This document shows positions 8,081-17,597 of a stretch of 64,000 nucleotides of DNA, in pieces. The position numbers and the translations under genes were made by a program. Below the pieces are notes generated by a model. The model made no database searches. It saw nothing but the letters and a program-made list of their open reading frames with translations, and was not told the origin of the DNA. Within the stretch, counting starts at the first letter, position 1. Each line of letters starts with the position of its first letter. Source of the stretch: Devosia sp. (GTDB lineage: Bacteria > Pseudomonadota > Alphaproteobacteria > Rhizobiales > Devosiaceae); contig JADJPS010000001.1 of NCBI GenBank assembly GCA_016713105.1, positions 186,001 through 250,000 on the forward strand, in the 5' to 3' direction.

Positions 8081-9073
8081 ATGACCCGGAAACTTCTCGC
8101 AGCCCTGCTTGTCGCTACAGCCCTCAGCCCGGCGGCCGCACTTGCAGACGACCCGATCCGCCTCGCCTTCCTCGCCGCCTCCAGCCAGAACGGCTACAAC
8201 GACGCCACCTGGCAGGGCGTGCAGGCGGCCGCCAAGGAGGCCGGCAATGTCGAGGTCGAGATCTTCGACGGCGAGTTCAACGCCGCCGTGCAGTACGCGC
8301 AGGTCGAAGACATCATCGCTGGTGGGCGCTTCGACGGCATCATCGTTGCGCCCAACGACACCGTTGGCATCGCCACCGCGCTCGAGGAAGCGACCGAAGC
8401 TGGCCTGCTGGTCGCCTCGGTGCTGTTCCCGGTCGGTCCCGACCTGACCGTCATGACGCCCCAGGTCAAGGGCCTGACCACCACGGTCGCCTCCAACCCG
8501 GTGATCGGCGCCACCGCCGGCGCCGAGGAAGTGGTCACGTTCTGCGAGGGCAAGGACCCCTGCAAGGTGGTGATCATGATCGGGCAGTTGCAGTTCCCGT
8601 TCGACAACCTGCGCTACCAGACGTTCCAGACCGTCCTCGGCCAGCACGCCAACATCAAGGTCGTGGCGACCGGTGAAGGCAGCTACAGCCCCGACGCCTC
8701 GCTGACCGCCTTCCAGGACATTCTGCAGGCCAATCCCGAGATCGACGTGGTGCTGTCGAACGCCGATCAGCACCTGCTCGGCGTCGAGATCGCACTCAAG
8801 GACGCGGGCATCCCGATCGAGCCGATCTATCTGATCGGCGGCGGCCTCAATGCCATCACCGTCGACAAGATCAGGGAAGGCCTGTTCGATGCAACGGCGT
8901 CGGGCTACCCGTTCTCGGAAGGATTCTATGCGGCTGACGCGCTGATCCGGGCCAAGCAGGGGGAGACGGTGCCGAACTGGATCGACCCGGCGACGCTCGC
9001 CAAGAACCCGCCAATCGTCACCAAGGAATGGCTCGACGCCAATCCCGATTTCGTCGCGGAGTGGGAGGGCTGA
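8081..9073 (+). CDS. Sugar-type ABC transporter substrate-binding protein (RbsB-like)
   Basis: Periplasmic binding protein of the Peripla_BP_4 / RbsB class, 330 residues. A Sec signal peptide, MTRKLLAALL then TALSPAAALA, is probably cut near residue 22. The mature part shows the two-lobe pattern (FLAASSQNGYND, GIIVAPNDTVG, VVLSNADQHLLG, SGYPFSEGFYAAD). ATG 8081 follows GGAGA at 8071-8075; the GTG at 8078 is less likely. It is followed by a strong hairpin and then the ATPase and permease genes, the usual order that lets the binding protein be made in excess. The position between hydrolases and HyuAB suggests the ligand is the substrate of this island rather than a plain sugar. Confidence 0.9.
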   Translation: MTRKLLAALLVATALSPAAALADDPIRLAFLAASSQNGYNDATWQGVQAAAKEAGNVEVEIFDGEFNAAVQYAQVEDIIAGGRFDGIIVAPNDTVGIATALEEATEAGLLVASVLFPVGPDLTVMTPQVKGLTTTVASNPVIGATAGAEEVVTFCEGKDPCKVVIMIGQLQFPFDNLRYQTFQTVLGQHANIKVVATGEGSYSPDASLTAFQDILQANPEIDVVLSNADQHLLGVEIALKDAGIPIEPIYLIGGGLNAITVDKIREGLFDATASGYPFSEGFYAADALIRAKQGETVPNWIDPATLAKNPPIVTKEWLDANPDFVAEWEG

Positions 9074-9088
9074 TCCTCCTCCGACTTC

Positions 9089-9112
9089 GGGCCGGGGACG
9101 TCTCCCCGGCCC
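9089..9112 (+). terminator. Intercistronic hairpin after the binding-protein gene
   Basis: A perfect 10-bp stem, GGGCCGGGGA / TCCCCGGCCC, with loop CGTC. It sits 15 bp after the binding-protein stop and 30 bp before the ATPase start and lacks a T-tract. Such stems commonly protect the upstream message and reduce transcription of the downstream genes. Confidence 0.5.
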
Positions 9113-9142
9113 ACCCCCTGAACCGGTGCAGGTGGTAGGGCC

Positions 9143-10678
9143 ATGGCTGCAGGACAGACCGCCATCCGTGTGCGAGGCGTTGCCAAGAGCTTCGGCGGGA
9201 CACGCATCCTCGACGACATCGACCTCGACATCGACGCCGGCACCGTGCACGCGCTGGTCGGCGAGAATGGCGCCGGCAAGTCGAGCCTCGGCAAGATCGT
9301 CGGCGGCTACTACACCCCCGACGAGGGCGAGGTTTCGGTCTTCGGCGAGCGGGTCACCCGCTTCACGCCCCGCGAGGCGCTGAGCCGCGGCGTCGCCATG
9401 ATCCACCAGGAGCTGCAGCTCGTCCCCGAGCTCAACGTCGTCCAGAACGTCTTCCTCGGCCGCGAGAGCGCCCGTGGCGGCGTTCTCACCAGGGGCGACG
9501 AGGAGCGCTTCGCAGCGCTCGAGAAAACCTGCGACTTCGGCATCGATCCCCTCGCCAAGGTGGCGCGCCTGCGCATCGCGGAGCGCCAGAAGGTCGAGAT
9601 CATGCGGGCCATTGCCCGCGACGCCCGCGTCATCATCATGGACGAACCCACCTCCTCGCTGACGGAGGATGAAGCCGATCGCCTGCACGAGGTCATCCGG
9701 CGGCTGAAGGCGCAGGGCAAGACCATCATTTATGTGAGCCACTTCCTCGACCACATCATCGCCAATTGCGACAACGTCACGGTGATGCGCGACGGTCGCG
9801 TGGTGCGCACCTCCCCGATTGCCGGCGAAACCAAGAAGTCGCTGGTCGATTCCATGCTCGGTCAGGAATCCGACATCCTGTGGCCAGAACTGCCGCCGGC
9901 TCCGGACGGTTCCGTCGCTCCCATCGCCGAGCTGCGCGGCGTTGCGACGCATTCGGGGCTCAACGGCATCTCGCTGACCATCCGCCCCGGCGAGATCGTC
10001 GGCCTCATCGGCCTGGTCGGCTCGGGGCGAACCGAGGTGGCGCGCGCCATGTTCGGCGCCGACCCGATCACTGCCGGCCAATACCTGATCGCGGGCGAGC
10101 CGCAGGGCCGTCTCAATGTCCGCGACGCGGTGCGCCGCGGCGTGGCGCTGGTGCCGGAGGACCGGCGCAAGCAGGGCCTCGTCCTGACCCAGACCACCCG
10201 GCCCAACGTGAGCCTCGGCACGCTCGGCGCCATCAGCCGCAGCGGCATCCTCGATACCCGCCGCGAGGTGGCCCGGGTCAAGGAGATGATCGCGCATTTC
10301 GGCATTGTTCCGGGCCGGGTCGATGGCCGGGTCGCCCGCTACTCGGGCGGCAACCAGCAGAAGGTGCTGCTGTCGAAATGGGCGGTGGCGCGGCCCCGGA
10401 TCCTGATCCTCGACGAGCCCTCGCGCGGCGTCGACATCGGCGCGCGCCAGCGCATCCACGAGTTCATCGTCGACATGGCGCGCCAGGGCATGGGCGTGCT
10501 GCTGATCTCCTCCGAGCTCGAGGAAGTGATCAACCTGTCCCACCGCTCCTACCTGATGAGTGATGGCCGCATCTTCGGCGAGGCCCCGTCCGCCTCGCTG
10601 ACCGTGGAGTCTGCCCTTCACCGCGTCTTTCTCGAACAGAACCGCCGCTCCGTTCCCCAGGAGGCCGCTGCCCAATGA
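9143..10678 (+). CDS. Sugar-type ABC transporter ATPase, two-domain (RbsA/MglA-like)
   Basis: 511-residue tandem ATPase of the ribose/galactose class. Domain 1 has Walker A GENGAGKSS (40-48), Walker B VIIMDEPTSSLT (about 165) and a poor signature LRIAERQKVE in place of LSVGQQQ. Domain 2 has the degenerate P-loop IGLVGSGRTEV usual for this class, a good signature YSGGNQQKV and Walker B LILDEPSRGVD. Ser instead of Thr at the end of Walker A is tolerated. Cytoplasmic, paired with the permease at 10675, whose start overlaps the stop here by ATGA. Confidence 0.92.
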   Translation: MAAGQTAIRVRGVAKSFGGTRILDDIDLDIDAGTVHALVGENGAGKSSLGKIVGGYYTPDEGEVSVFGERVTRFTPREALSRGVAMIHQELQLVPELNVVQNVFLGRESARGGVLTRGDEERFAALEKTCDFGIDPLAKVARLRIAERQKVEIMRAIARDARVIIMDEPTSSLTEDEADRLHEVIRRLKAQGKTIIYVSHFLDHIIANCDNVTVMRDGRVVRTSPIAGETKKSLVDSMLGQESDILWPELPPAPDGSVAPIAELRGVATHSGLNGISLTIRPGEIVGLIGLVGSGRTEVARAMFGADPITAGQYLIAGEPQGRLNVRDAVRRGVALVPEDRRKQGLVLTQTTRPNVSLGTLGAISRSGILDTRREVARVKEMIAHFGIVPGRVDGRVARYSGGNQQKVLLSKWAVARPRILILDEPSRGVDIGARQRIHEFIVDMARQGMGVLLISSELEEVINLSHRSYLMSDGRIFGEAPSASLTVESALHRVFLEQNRRSVPQEAAAQ

Positions 10679-11661
10679 CCGACACCACCCTCAAGACCGC
10701 CGCGCGTCCGCCCCGCAGGATTCGCATTGCCGACCTGGCGCGCGAGTACGGCGTGCTGGTCATCATCGTGGTCCTGCTGGTCGCCCTGACCATGCTGTCG
10801 GGCTCGTTTCTGACGCCGCGCAATCTGCTCAATATCCTCAACCAGTCGACACCGCTGTTCATCATCTCGTGCGCGCTGACGCTGGTGATCATCGGCGGCG
10901 GCTTCGACCTGTCGACCGGCGCGATCTTCGGAGTGGCCTCGGTCAGCGCCGGCTGGCTCGCCGTGAGCGTCGATCCGTTCTTCGCCATCGTGGCCGGGCC
11001 GGTGATCGGCATGGTGCTCGGCGCGCTCAACGGCGTCATCATCACCGCGTTCAACGTGCATTCGTTTCTGGTGACGCTGGCAACCAGTCTGGTCTATCGC
11101 GGCATGGCGATCCTCGTGACCAATGGCAAGCTGATCCCGGTTCGGATCGAGGAGTTCTCCTGGCTCGGCCGGCAGAAGCTCGATCTGGGCGGCGGCGTGG
11201 CGGTCAATGTCGCCGTCATCGTCATGCTCTGCTTCATGGCGCTGATGATGTTCGTGCTCAACCGCACGACGCTGGGCCGCGCCGTCTTTGCCGTCGGTGG
11301 CAATGAGGAGGCGGCACTGCTCTCGGGTATCCGCACCAATCTGGTCAAGATCATCACCTTCGCCATCTCCGGCGCTGCGGCGGGGCTCGCCGGCGTCATC
11401 ACCGTGTCGCGCCTCTCCATGGCCGAGCCGCAGGCCGGCACCGGGCTCGAGTTCGAAGCCATCGCCGCCGTCATCCTCGGCGGGACCTCGATCATGGGCG
11501 GCGCCGGCGCCGTCTGGCGCTCGATGGCCGGCGTGCTGCTGATGGCGCTGATCGGCAACGGCTTCAACATCCTCAACGTCAACCCGTTCTTCAAGGATCT
11601 GACCACCGGGGTGATCATCGTGCTCGCCGTGGCCCTCGCCGCTGCCGGCAACCGCAGATGA
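10675..11661 (+). CDS. Sugar-type ABC transporter permease (RbsC-like)
   Basis: 328-residue inner-membrane permease of the BPD_transp_2 family, with about eight to ten hydrophobic segments. Signature stretches are GGGFDLSTGAIFGV, NGVIITAFNVHSFLVTL, VGGNEEAALLSGI and the closing block AVILGGTSIMGGAGAVWRS. It shares ATGA with the ATPase gene. Only one permease gene is present, as is common for this class, where it acts as a homodimer. HyuAB copy 2 follows after 56 bp without a visible terminator, so transport and hydrolysis are probably co-transcribed. Confidence 0.92.
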   Translation: MTDTTLKTAARPPRRIRIADLAREYGVLVIIVVLLVALTMLSGSFLTPRNLLNILNQSTPLFIISCALTLVIIGGGFDLSTGAIFGVASVSAGWLAVSVDPFFAIVAGPVIGMVLGALNGVIITAFNVHSFLVTLATSLVYRGMAILVTNGKLIPVRIEEFSWLGRQKLDLGGGVAVNVAVIVMLCFMALMMFVLNRTTLGRAVFAVGGNEEAALLSGIRTNLVKIITFAISGAAAGLAGVITVSRLSMAEPQAGTGLEFEAIAAVILGGTSIMGGAGAVWRSMAGVLLMALIGNGFNILNVNPFFKDLTTGVIIVLAVALAAAGNRR

Positions 11662-11717
11662 TGTAGCACCGCGCCGCGCGCTGCCCCTGTTCGCCGCCCA
11701 ATTTCCAAGAGACCTCC

Positions 11718-13787
11718 ATGCCCGACAAGATCATCCGCGTTGCAACCGATGTCGGAGGCACCTTCACCGACCTGGTGCATTTCGAGACCGATACGCGGAC
11801 CGGCCGGCAGACCGTCAGGACCGAAAAGTCCGACACCACGCCGCCGGATTTCGAGCAGGGCGTGCTCGCGGTGATGCACAAGGCCGGCGTCGATGTCGGC
11901 GCGGTGGACTTCTTCGCCCATGGCACCACTGTGGTGATCAACGCGCTCACCGAGCGCAAGGGCGCGCGCGTCGGGCTCATCACCACCAGGGGCTTCCGCG
12001 ACGTGCTGGAGATCGGGCGGGGCAATCGCCCCGACTTCTTCAACCTCATGTACAGAAAGCCCGAGCCCTTCGTCGAGCGCTACCTCCGGCGCGAAGTGCC
12101 AGGACGCATCGATTTCAAGGGTGGCGAGCAGGTGCCGCTCGATCTCTCCGGTCTCCCTCGGATCGTCGCCGACTTCCAGGCCGATGGCGTCACCGCCGTC
12201 GCCATCTGCCTGATCCACGCCTACGCCAATCCGGCGCACGAGGAGGCCGTGCTGGCCGAACTGCGCCGGCTCTGGCCCGGCGTCGCCGCCGTCGCCTCGC
12301 ACCAGATCACCCGTGAGTGGCGTGAGTACGAGCGCACCTCGACCACGGTGCTCTCGGCCTATGTGCAGCCGGCCGCCGAACGCTATCTCGAGCGGCTGGA
12401 ACGGGGGCTGCGGTCCGAGGGCTATGCCGGCAGCCTCTACATCATGCAGTCCAACTGCGGTGTCGATGCCGTCGCCTCGATCAAGCAGACCCCGATCACC
12501 ATGGTCGAATCCGGCCCGGCCTCCGGCTTCTGGGGCGCCGCAGAACTGGGCCGCATCATCGGCGAGCCGGACGTGCTGGCCCTCGATATCGGCGGCACCA
12601 CCGCCAAATGTTCGCTGATCAAGGGCGGCCATGTCGCCATCAAGACCGACTACTGGATCGAGCGGCACGGCAAGTCGGCCGGCTACCCGATCATGGTCCC
12701 GGTGGTCGACCTGGTCGAGATCGGCAACGGTGGCGGCTCGATCGCCTGGGTCGACGATTTCGGCAAGCTGCACGTCGGCCCCCAGTCGGCCGGCGCCATG
12801 CCCGGCCCGGCCTCCTACGGCCGCGGCGGCGACAAGGCGACGACGACCGACGCCAACCTCTGGCTCGGCCGCATCAACAAGGACTATTTCTGCGGTGGCG
12901 CGGTGGTGGCCGACATGGGCGCGCTCGACGCCGCCCTTTCGGACCTGGCCGGCAAGCTGGGGATGAGCAATGCCGAGGTGGCGCGCGGCATCGTGCGCAT
13001 CGCCAATTCCAACATGGTCAATGCGCTCAAGCTGGTATCGGTCAACCGCGGCCACGATCCGCGCGACTTCACCCTGGTGGTCTTCGGCGGCGGCGGCCCG
13101 ATGCACGGCGTGGCGCTTGGCAAGGAACTGGGTGTCCGCAAGGTGGTGGTGCCGCGCGGCGCGCCGGTGTTCTCGGCCTGGGGCATGCTGATGTCGGATC
13201 TCAGGCGCGACTACTTCGTCACCGAACTGATGGATGCGGACAACGTCACGGCGCTCGCGGCGCTGATCGATCGCACCAGGACCCGTGCCCTTGCCGACTT
13301 CGCGAGGGAGGGCGTCGTCGCCGACCGGGTCAGTCTCGTCCCTTTCATCCGGGCCCGCTACCAGAACCAGGAATTCGCCGTCGAGGTCCGGCTGCCCGGC
13401 GAGATGCCCGATGCTGCGACCATGGCGAAGCTGATCGCCGACTTCCACGACGCCTACGAGCGCGAGTACACCTACCGGCTCGATGCCGGCGTCGAGATCA
13501 TCGGGCTGCACCTCGTTGCCGCGTCCGAGGTGGGCAAGCTCGAGATCGTGGCGCTGCCCAGGACCGGCGCGACGCTCGAGGCGGCGATCAAGGGGCGGCG
13601 CGCGGTCGACTACGCCACCGAGGGGGTGCACGAGGCGACGATCTACGACGGAACGCGTCTCGAGCCCGGCATGACCATGATCGGCCCCGCGGTGATCGAG
13701 GATCCCGGCACCACCGTCGTCGTTCACCCCGGCAACCGCGTCTCGATCGACGATTTCGGCAATATCCACATCGACATCCGGGGCTGA
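11718..13787 (+). CDS. hyuA: HyuA family hydantoinase/oxoprolinase subunit, copy 2
   Basis: Complete HyuA subunit of 689 residues. It has the N-terminal nucleotide loop DVGGTFTDLV (11-20), the second loop LALDIGGTTAKCS (about 290) and the family block VFGGGGPMHG. AAGAGACC lies before the ATG. It couples ATP hydrolysis to opening of a cyclic amide together with HyuB. Long stretches are identical to copy 1 at the left edge, for example YIMQSNCGVD and GPASGFWGAAELG, so the two arose by duplication around the transporter genes. It directly follows the ABC importer and precedes its hyuB by three bases. Confidence 0.95.
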   Translation: MPDKIIRVATDVGGTFTDLVHFETDTRTGRQTVRTEKSDTTPPDFEQGVLAVMHKAGVDVGAVDFFAHGTTVVINALTERKGARVGLITTRGFRDVLEIGRGNRPDFFNLMYRKPEPFVERYLRREVPGRIDFKGGEQVPLDLSGLPRIVADFQADGVTAVAICLIHAYANPAHEEAVLAELRRLWPGVAAVASHQITREWREYERTSTTVLSAYVQPAAERYLERLERGLRSEGYAGSLYIMQSNCGVDAVASIKQTPITMVESGPASGFWGAAELGRIIGEPDVLALDIGGTTAKCSLIKGGHVAIKTDYWIERHGKSAGYPIMVPVVDLVEIGNGGGSIAWVDDFGKLHVGPQSAGAMPGPASYGRGGDKATTTDANLWLGRINKDYFCGGAVVADMGALDAALSDLAGKLGMSNAEVARGIVRIANSNMVNALKLVSVNRGHDPRDFTLVVFGGGGPMHGVALGKELGVRKVVVPRGAPVFSAWGMLMSDLRRDYFVTELMDADNVTALAALIDRTRTRALADFAREGVVADRVSLVPFIRARYQNQEFAVEVRLPGEMPDAATMAKLIADFHDAYEREYTYRLDAGVEIIGLHLVAASEVGKLEIVALPRTGATLEAAIKGRRAVDYATEGVHEATIYDGTRLEPGMTMIGPAVIEDPGTTVVVHPGNRVSIDDFGNIHIDIRG

Positions 13788-13790
13788 GAC

Positions 13791-15437
13791 ATGACCCACG
13801 ATCCAGTCACCTTCGACATCATCCAGAACGCGCTCGAAGCCATCGCCGACGAGATGTTCGTCGCCCAGCGCAAGGCCTCGATGTCGGCCATCATCTACGA
13901 GGTGCTCGACCTCTCCTCCTCGATCCTCGATCCGAACGGCGACATCGCCGCCGCCGGCGCCGGTATCCCGGCCTTCATCGGCGTGCTCGACAAGGCAGTG
14001 AAGGGCATCCTCAGGAAGTTCCCGGTCGACGGCGTCAGGCCCGGCGACGTCTTTGCCTCGAACGATCCCTACTATGGCGGCGTCACCCACCTCAACGACA
14101 TGGTGCTGGCGGCCCCGGTCTTCGCCGACGGTCGCCTCGTCGCCTGGGTGGCCGACATCGCCCACTGGAACGATGTGGGCGGCAATGTGCCCGGATCGAT
14201 GTCGTCGGAAGCCACCGAGATCTTCCAGGAAGGTGTGCGCATCCCGGCCGTGAAGCTGTTCGCCGAGGGCGTTCCCAACCAGGCCGTGTTCGACATCCTC
14301 TACGTCAACACGCGCCTCCCCGATTTCCTCAAGGGTGATCTCTGGGCTGGCATTGCCGGTCTCCGGATCGGCGAGCGGCGCGTCCTCGAACTGATCGAGA
14401 AATACGGCACCGACACCTATCTCGCCGCCGTCGCCGACTACATGGATCTGGGCGAGCGCCGGGTGCGCGCCGCACTGCGGCGACTGCCCCCCGGCACCTA
14501 CGACTTCTCCGAGGAGCAGGACAATGGCGCCGTGCATCGGCTGCGCCTCGTCATCACGCCGGACAAGTTCATCGTCGATCTGCGCGGCAACCCCCGGCAG
14601 GCCGGATCGAACAACTCCTCCCGCGAGGGTACCGAGATCGCCCTGCAGCTGGCCTTCAAGAACTTCACCGATCCCGAGGGGCCGGGCAATGGCGGCTGCT
14701 TCCGCCCGCTCGAGGTGATCACCGAGCCCGGTACCATCTTCCACGTCGTCGAGCCGGGAGCGCTCGGCTACTATTCGGAAGTCGAGATCCGGCTGTTCGA
14801 CATGACGCTGCGGGCTTTGGCGCACCACTTCCCCGGCGTCGTGCCGGCCGGCAATTTCGCTTCCATCTGTGGCACCGTGATGGGCGGCAAGCACCCCGAT
14901 ACCGGGCGGCACTACACCATCGTCGAGCCGCAGGTCGGCGGCTGGGGCGCCTGGGATGGAAATGACGGCCCCTCGGGGCAGTTCTCGGGCTTTCACGGCG
15001 AGACCTTCAACTGTCCCGCCGAGATTGCCGAGGCGCGCTATGGCATGTTCGTCGACCAGGTGGCGCTCAATTCGGAGCCCGGCGGCGAGGGGCAGTGGCG
15101 CGGCGGCAAGGGCATCGAGGTGCACTACCGGGTGCGCGGCGACAACAACTTCCTCTCGCTCGGCTACACGCGCTCGCGCATGCCCCCCTGGGGCGTCGCC
15201 GGCGGCAATGACGGCTCGCTCAATTATGTCGAGCTGCGCCGTACCGACGGTCGGGTCGAGCGCTACGCCTTTGCCACCAATGTCGTGGTCAACACCGGCG
15301 ACGTGATCCGCATCGTCACCGCCAATGGCGGCGGCTACGGGAACCCCGCCGACCGTCACGCCGCGGATATCGCCCGCGATCTGCGCAACGACTATGTCAG
15401 CCCCGCCCGCGCCCGCGAGGTCTATGGGATCGGCTGA
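13791..15437 (+). CDS. hyuB: HyuB family hydantoinase/oxoprolinase subunit, copy 2
   Basis: 548-residue HyuB partner of copy 2, starting three bases after the hyuA stop. Conserved blocks are NDPYYGGVTH, DIAHWNDVGGN, GGWGAWDGNDG and TANGGGYGNP near the end. Compared with copy 1 it keeps the overall length and most blocks but differs in the glycine cluster (GGWGAW against GGWGGK). The duplicated complexes may therefore differ in substrate preference. A 124-bp gap with two GTCGAC cores follows before the third pair. Confidence 0.94.
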   Translation: MTHDPVTFDIIQNALEAIADEMFVAQRKASMSAIIYEVLDLSSSILDPNGDIAAAGAGIPAFIGVLDKAVKGILRKFPVDGVRPGDVFASNDPYYGGVTHLNDMVLAAPVFADGRLVAWVADIAHWNDVGGNVPGSMSSEATEIFQEGVRIPAVKLFAEGVPNQAVFDILYVNTRLPDFLKGDLWAGIAGLRIGERRVLELIEKYGTDTYLAAVADYMDLGERRVRAALRRLPPGTYDFSEEQDNGAVHRLRLVITPDKFIVDLRGNPRQAGSNNSSREGTEIALQLAFKNFTDPEGPGNGGCFRPLEVITEPGTIFHVVEPGALGYYSEVEIRLFDMTLRALAHHFPGVVPAGNFASICGTVMGGKHPDTGRHYTIVEPQVGGWGAWDGNDGPSGQFSGFHGETFNCPAEIAEARYGMFVDQVALNSEPGGEGQWRGGKGIEVHYRVRGDNNFLSLGYTRSRMPPWGVAGGNDGSLNYVELRRTDGRVERYAFATNVVVNTGDVIRIVTANGGGYGNPADRHAADIARDLRNDYVSPARAREVYGIG

Positions 15438-15470
15438 TCTCGGAGTTCGCCGAAAGGCGCAGCGGATCGT

Positions 15471-15506
15471 GCCGTCGACCATCCCGGGCGGCATTGTCGA
15501 CAGATT
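15471..15506 (+). promoter_or_regulatory. Candidate operators 4a/4b before the third hyuAB pair
   Basis: Two GTCGAC cores lie here, at 15474-15479 (flanks GCC / CAT) and 15496-15501 (TTGTCGACAG). Their centres are 22 bp apart, two helical turns, which would place two dimers on one DNA face. Only the second has the TT..A flanks of the other island sites. They lie in the short gap between hyuB copy 2 and hyuA copy 3. Confidence 0.4.
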
Positions 15507-15561
15507 GCACACGGGATAGCCTGTCCGCCGGTTGGGCGGCATTCGGACCCTGGAGGGTGGT

Positions 15562-17594
15562 GTGAGCGGCAAGTCGTATCGCGTATCGGCGGATATCGGT
15601 GGCACATTCACCGATCTGGTGTTCCAGGATGCCGAGACCGGCCATTGTGCGGTCGCCAGGTGCTGTCCACGCCGGCGAACCCGGCGCTGGCGGTGATCGA
15701 GGGTATCTCGGCGAGCCTGCCGCCCGATGCGCGGATCGATTTCTTCATCCACGGCACGACCGTGGGACTCAATGCCGTGCTGACCCGGCGCGGCGCCAGG
15801 GTGGCGCTGCTGACCACCGAGAACTATCGCGACGTCTACACCATCCAGGGCAATGACCGCCGCGAGATCTTCTCGATCCGCTGGCGCAAGCCCAAGCCGC
15901 TGGTGGCGCTCGCCGACACCTTCACCGTCAGGGAGCGGATCAACGCCCGGGGCGAGATCGAGACGCCGCTCGACACGCGCGAACTCGATCCGCTGATTGC
16001 CGCCGTCAAGGCCAATGGCTACCAGGCCATCGCCATCTGCTTCCTGTTCTCGTTCAAGAACGGCGCGCACGAACTGGCGGCGGAGGCCTACCTGAAGCAG
16101 CACCTGCCGGGCATCCCGATCACCCTCTCGCACCGGGTCTCGCCGGAATGGCGCGAATATGCGCGCACCTCGACGGCGGCGATGGACGCCTATGTCGCCC
16201 CGGTCGTCCGCAACTACCTCAATACCCTGGTCGATCGGCTGTCCGACCGCCTGCCGGGCGGCAGCGAACTGCACATCATGGAGTCGAACGGCGGCGCCAT
16301 GACCGCCAAGGCGGCGAGCGAGACGCCGCTGCAGACCCTGCTTTCCGGCCCGGTCGGCGGGGCCATCGGTGGCGAGACGCTGGCGCGCACCCTGGGGCGG
16401 TCCAATCTCATCTGCGTCGACATGGGCGGCACCAGCTTCGATGCGAGCCTCATCGTCGACAGCCAGCCCTCTTCCTCCAACGAAGCCGAACTCGAGGGCC
16501 TGCCGATCCAGATGTCGATCATCGACATCAACGTCATCGGCGCCGGCGGCGGCTCCATTGCCTGGGAAGAGGCCAATGCGGTCCGCGTCGGTCCGAAGTC
16601 CGCCGGATCGGTGCCCGGTCCCGCCTGCTATGGCCGGGGTGGCACCGAGCCTACGGTGAGCGATGCCAATCTCGTGCTCGGCCGGCTCGACGGCGCCAAT
16701 TTCGCCGGCGGCACGATGACGCTCGACTACGACAAGGCCCGTGCCGCGGTGCGCTCCATCGGCGACCGCTTCGGGCTCACCGTCCAGGCCATGGCGCAAG
16801 GCATCGTCGACATCATCAACGCCAAGATGGCCGACGCCATCCGCACCATCACCGTCCGGCGCGGTATCGACCCGCGCGATTTCGCCCTCGTCGCCTATGG
16901 CGGTGCCGGGCCGGCCCAGGCTGCGGCGCTCGCCGATCAGCTGGACATCGACGAGGTGATCATTCCGGTGCTGCCCGGCGCCTTCTCGGCCTGGGGCATG
17001 CTGCAGACCGACGTACGGCACGACTTCAAGACCACTTTCTACGGCTTCTGGGACCAGACCTCGCCGGACGACGTCGCCGCCGAGTTCGACAGACTCGAGG
17101 CCGAGGGCCGCGCCTACCTGGCGCGCGAGGGGCTGGAGGCGGACGCCATGAGCTTCGAGCGCCACGGCGACTTCCGCTACCAGGGGCAGGAATACGTGCT
17201 GACCATCCCGATCGTCGGCAACCCGGTCGACATGGCGGCGACCCGCGCCGCCTTCGACGCCGCCTACGACCGGCAGTACGGCCATTCGAGCCCGGACAGC
17301 CGGCTGGAGGTGGCAACGCTGCGCGTCGCCGCCATCGGCCGACTGCCGAGGCCTGGCATCCCCGATCCGGAGATCCGGCCGCGTCGACCCGATCGCATGC
17401 GCAAGGTCTACTTCGATGGTGCCGAACTCGACACGGCCATTCTCGAACGCGACCAGATCGGGCTTGCCGATACGGTGGAGGGGCCGGCGATCATCGAGGA
17501 GCCGACCGCTACCACCCTTGTGCCCCCCAATTGGCGAGGCCGCATCATCTCGGGCGGCCACCTGACCCTGACGCGCCAGCCGGTGGAGGCCTGA
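15562..17594 (+). pseudogene. hyuA: HyuA family subunit, copy 3, interrupted by a frameshift near its start
   Basis: Divergent third HyuA. The start is GTG 15562 with GGAGGG before it; the first 32 residues (SADIGGTFTDLVFQDAETGH...) carry the N-terminal nucleotide loop. The frame then breaks at about 15659, and the rest (VLSTPANPALAVIEG to the end) reads in another frame. Restoring one base in AGG/TGC (for example a third G) gives a normal protein of about 677 residues with loop DMGGTSFDASLI and block AYGGAGPAQA. The long downstream frame alone could only start at a TTG and would lack the ATP loop. A consensus error or a recent mutation are both possible. It differs clearly from copies 1 and 2. 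Confidence 0.85.
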
Positions 17595-17597
17595 GCC

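Noticed and set aside
8036..10675. Minus-strand frames of several hundred codons opposite the transporter genes and elsewhere
   Set aside because: Same antisense codon effect; no family motifs, and the plus-strand genes have cofactor motifs and ribosome sites.
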